Origin: Methylobacterium terrae
Lineage (GTDB): Bacteria > Pseudomonadota > Alphaproteobacteria > Rhizobiales > Beijerinckiaceae
DNA: 25,000 bases
Assembly (NCBI RefSeq): GCF_003173755.1
Contig: NZ_CP029553.1
Coordinates: forward strand, 1,360,001-1,385,000
Direction of reading: 5' to 3'
In this document: in pieces, positions 23,058 to 25,000 of the stretch
Layout: each line of letters begins with the position of its first letter
How positions within the stretch are numbered: position 1 is the first letter of the stretch
The notes under the pieces: model-generated
The model's database searches: none
The model's input: the letters and a program-made list of their open reading frames with translations, nothing else
What the model was told of the DNA's origin: nothing
Made by a program: the position numbers and the translations under genes

Positions 23058-24380
23058 ATGGCCATCGCCACCACCGGCCCTCTCGCCGGCACCGAAGCCC
23101 TCACCGAGGCCGGAATCGTCCGCAAGGTCGCCTGGCGGCTGATGCCGCTGATCATGATCTGCTACCTGTTCGCGTTCTTCGACCGCATCAACATCAGCTT
23201 CGCCAAGTTCCAGCTCCAGAGCGACCTCGGCTTCAGCAACGTCGCCTACGGCCTCGGCGCCAGCATGTTCGTGGTCGGCTACGTGATCTTCGAGGTGCCG
23301 TCGAACCTCGCCCTCTACCGGGTCGGCGCGCGGCGCTGGATCGCCCGCATCATGATCTCGTGGGGCATCGCCACCACGCTGATGATCTTCATCCGCACCG
23401 AGTGGCACTTCTACGTCCTGCGCTTCCTCATCGGCGCGATGGAGGCCGGCTTCGCGCCCGGCATCCTGTACTACCTCACCCTCTGGTTCCCGGCCTCGTT
23501 CCGGGGCCGCATCACCTCGTTCATGTTCGTCGCCTCGGCCTTCGCCGGCATCGTCGGCGCGCCGGTGGCCGGGCTGATCCTCGGCGGGCTCAACGGCGTC
23601 GCGGGCCTCGCCGGGTGGCAGTGGCTCTTCCTCGCCGGCGGCCTGCCCTGCCTGATCCTCGGCGCCCTGGTGCTCACCCGCCTCGACGACCGGATCGACG
23701 ACGCGCGCTGGCTCTCGGCCGAGGAGAAGGACCTCCTGTCCTCGCGCATCGCCCACCACAACCGCGACATCGGCGACCACTCGCTCTGGGGCGCGATCAG
23801 GCAGCCGGGCTTCCTGCTCATCGCCCTCGTCTACTTCCTGCTCCAGGTCGGCTCCTACGGCCTGAACTTCTGGGGGCCGGACCTGATCAAGACCGCGAGC
23901 GGGGGGGCGGCCGCCTCGGTCGGCTTCCTGACCGCGATCCCCTATATCTGCGGCGCGATCAGCATGATCGTGATCGGGCGCCTGTCGGACGCCTCGGGCG
24001 AACGGCCGAAATTCGTCGCCGGCCTCGCGGTCGCGGCAGCCATCGGGTTCTTCCTCGCCGGCCTGTTCGACAGGGAGATCGTGCCGCTGATGATCGCGCT
24101 GGCGCTGCTCGGCTCCGGCATCGTCGCGTCGATCCCGACCTTCTGGACCCTGCCGGCGAAGCTCGTCACCGGCGTCGGCGCGGCGGGCGGCATCGCGCTC
24201 ATCAACACGCTCGGCCAGTTCGGCGGCATCGTCAGCCCGGTCATGGTCGGCTGGGTCAAGGACCTCACCGGCTCCACCACGCCTGCGCTCTACGGCATCG
24301 GCTGCCTGTGCCTCGTCGCCGCGGGGCTCCTGCTCTTCGCGATGCCCGAGAGCCTGCGCCGCAACGACCGCAGCGTCTGA
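23058..24380 (+). CDS. MFS transporter, anion:cation symporter (tartrate/phthalate-like) family
   Basis: A 440-residue inner-membrane protein with about 12 membrane segments in two halves separated by a charged loop (RLDDRIDDARWLSAEEKDLLSSR). The start, IVRKVAWRLMPLIMICYLFAFFDRINISFAK, with the DRxNISFA wording, and YVIFEVPSNLAL, GAMEAGFAPGILYYLTLWFP mark the ACS family that imports organic anions with protons or cations. ATG 23058 is chosen over 23037 because GGAAGGAA lies 7-15 nt upstream. It follows the CoA-transferase and lyase genes by 116 bp and probably imports their substrate. Confidence 0.92.
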   Translation: MAIATTGPLAGTEALTEAGIVRKVAWRLMPLIMICYLFAFFDRINISFAKFQLQSDLGFSNVAYGLGASMFVVGYVIFEVPSNLALYRVGARRWIARIMISWGIATTLMIFIRTEWHFYVLRFLIGAMEAGFAPGILYYLTLWFPASFRGRITSFMFVASAFAGIVGAPVAGLILGGLNGVAGLAGWQWLFLAGGLPCLILGALVLTRLDDRIDDARWLSAEEKDLLSSRIAHHNRDIGDHSLWGAIRQPGFLLIALVYFLLQVGSYGLNFWGPDLIKTASGGAAASVGFLTAIPYICGAISMIVIGRLSDASGERPKFVAGLAVAAAIGFFLAGLFDREIVPLMIALALLGSGIVASIPTFWTLPAKLVTGVGAAGGIALINTLGQFGGIVSPVMVGWVKDLTGSTTPALYGIGCLCLVAAGLLLFAMPESLRRNDRSV

Positions 24381-24577
24381 CGGCCAACCGGTCCCCGCCG
24401 CCCGTTCCTCCCTCATGGGTGGCACGCGCCGACGGGGCTTGGTCGTTTCGCCCTCCGCAGGCTAGCCTTGCGGAATCCGATGCTCCCGGCCGCGCCATGG
24501 CCCGGGCGTGTCGACAACCAGGGAGCCGGGCGCCCGGCCGGGCGCGACGGAATTCCCGGCAGGGAGGCCCCGACGCC
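24381..24577 (+). promoter_or_regulatory. Intergenic region upstream of the monooxygenase
   Basis: This 197-bp gap holds a near-palindrome CCGCA-GGCTAGCC-T-TGCGG at 24455-24473 and a perfect 12-bp palindrome CCGGGCGCCCGG at 24526-24537, possible operator or terminator structures. AGGGAGG at 24561-24567 is the ribosome-binding site of the next gene. Confidence 0.4.
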
Positions 24578-25000
24578 ATGAGAGAGCCACACGAGACCGG
24601 CCCCATCCAACGCACCGACGCGATCATCGTCGGGGCCGGGTTCTCCGGCCTGTACCAGCTGCACCTGCTGCGCGACCGGCTCGGCCTGTCGGTGCGGGTG
24701 CTGGAGGCGGCCGACGGCATCGGCGGCACCTGGTACTGGAACCGCTATCCCGGCGCGCGTTGCGATTCCGAGAGCTACTACTACTCCTACTCGTTCTCCC
24801 GCGAGCTGGAGGACGAGTGGGACTGGACCGAGCGCTACCCCGAGCACGGCGAGATCCGCCGCTACCTCGACCACGTCGCCGACCGCTTCGACCTCCGGCG
24901 CGACATCCAGCTCGGCACCCGGGTATCCGGCGCCCGCTACGACGAGGCGGGGAACCACTGGACGGTGACCACCGAGGCCGGCGAGCGCTTCGAGGCGCAG
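24578..25000 (+). CDS. Flavin-containing monooxygenase, type I Baeyer-Villiger-like (partial, N-terminal 141 residues)
   Basis: The frame runs open from ATG 24578 to the window edge. The FAD-binding motif is AIIVGAGFSGLYQLHLL (GxGxxG at residues 19-24), followed by the glutamate at the end of the second strand (VLEAADGIGG) and GTWYWNRYPGARCDSES (~50-66). That wording is strongly characteristic of type I Baeyer-Villiger monooxygenases such as the phenylacetone and cyclohexanone enzymes. These use NADPH and O2 to insert oxygen next to a ketone. The fingerprint FxGxxxHxxxW and the NADPH domain are beyond the edge, so the subfamily is provisional. It may be a separate transcription unit, as a 197-bp gap precedes it. 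Confidence 0.9.
   Translation, partial: MREPHETGPIQRTDAIIVGAGFSGLYQLHLLRDRLGLSVRVLEAADGIGGTWYWNRYPGARCDSESYYYSYSFSRELEDEWDWTERYPEHGEIRRYLDHVADRFDLRRDIQLGTRVSGARYDEAGNHWTVTTEAGERFEAQ

Overview
This is a GC-rich (around 70% G+C by eye) chromosomal segment of a Gram-negative bacterium. Gene content and style (bacteriophytochrome followed by an Rcp1-type response regulator, DUF892 ferritin-like protein, RTX protein, a CoxL-like molybdenum hydroxylase, GC-rich dispersed inverted repeats) suggest a Rhizobiales alphaproteobacterium, most plausibly Methylobacterium or a close relative. The genus is an inference from recalled gene style, not from a marker gene. No tRNA, rRNA, CRISPR array, prophage or recognisable transposase gene was seen.

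Region 1 (1-9818) looks like one catabolic locus. A divergent IclR-type regulator (cut by the left edge) faces an SDR dehydrogenase. Then come three tightly overlapping genes for a HcnABC/opine-oxidase-like flavoenzyme: a small [2Fe-2S] protein, a FAD/NAD(P) subunit with a C-terminal BFD-like [2Fe-2S] module, and a DAO-family subunit. A complete Dpp/Opp-type ABC importer follows (binding protein, two permeases, two ATPases). The likely job is to import a secondary-amine, opine-like or imino-acid-like compound and oxidise it. A roughly 284-bp inverted-repeat element sits between the binding-protein gene and the first permease gene.

Region 2 (9819-12450) carries envelope or secreted proteins: a small Tyr/Arg/Asp-rich exported protein, a DUF892 ferritin-like protein and an RTX calcium-binding protein. 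The small exported protein and the RTX protein share a C-terminal sequence module although they are otherwise unrelated. The RTX gene ends at two adjacent hairpins, the second of which serves the convergent gene.

Region 3 (12551-19589, minus strand) has a lone xanthine dehydrogenase/CoxL-like molybdopterin subunit, preceded upstream by a three-gene sensory operon: bacteriophytochrome histidine kinase, single-domain response regulator, hybrid histidine kinase. The bacteriophytochrome gene is broken by a 1-nt frameshift inside its ATPase domain.

Region 4 (19661-25000, plus strand) has a LysR regulator, a class III CoA-transferase overlapping an HMG-CoA-lyase-like enzyme, an MFS anion:cation-type transporter, and the start of a type I Baeyer-Villiger/flavin monooxygenase cut by the right edge. 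The CoA-transferase, lyase and transporter together look like uptake, CoA activation and cleavage of a branched dicarboxylate or hydroxy acid.
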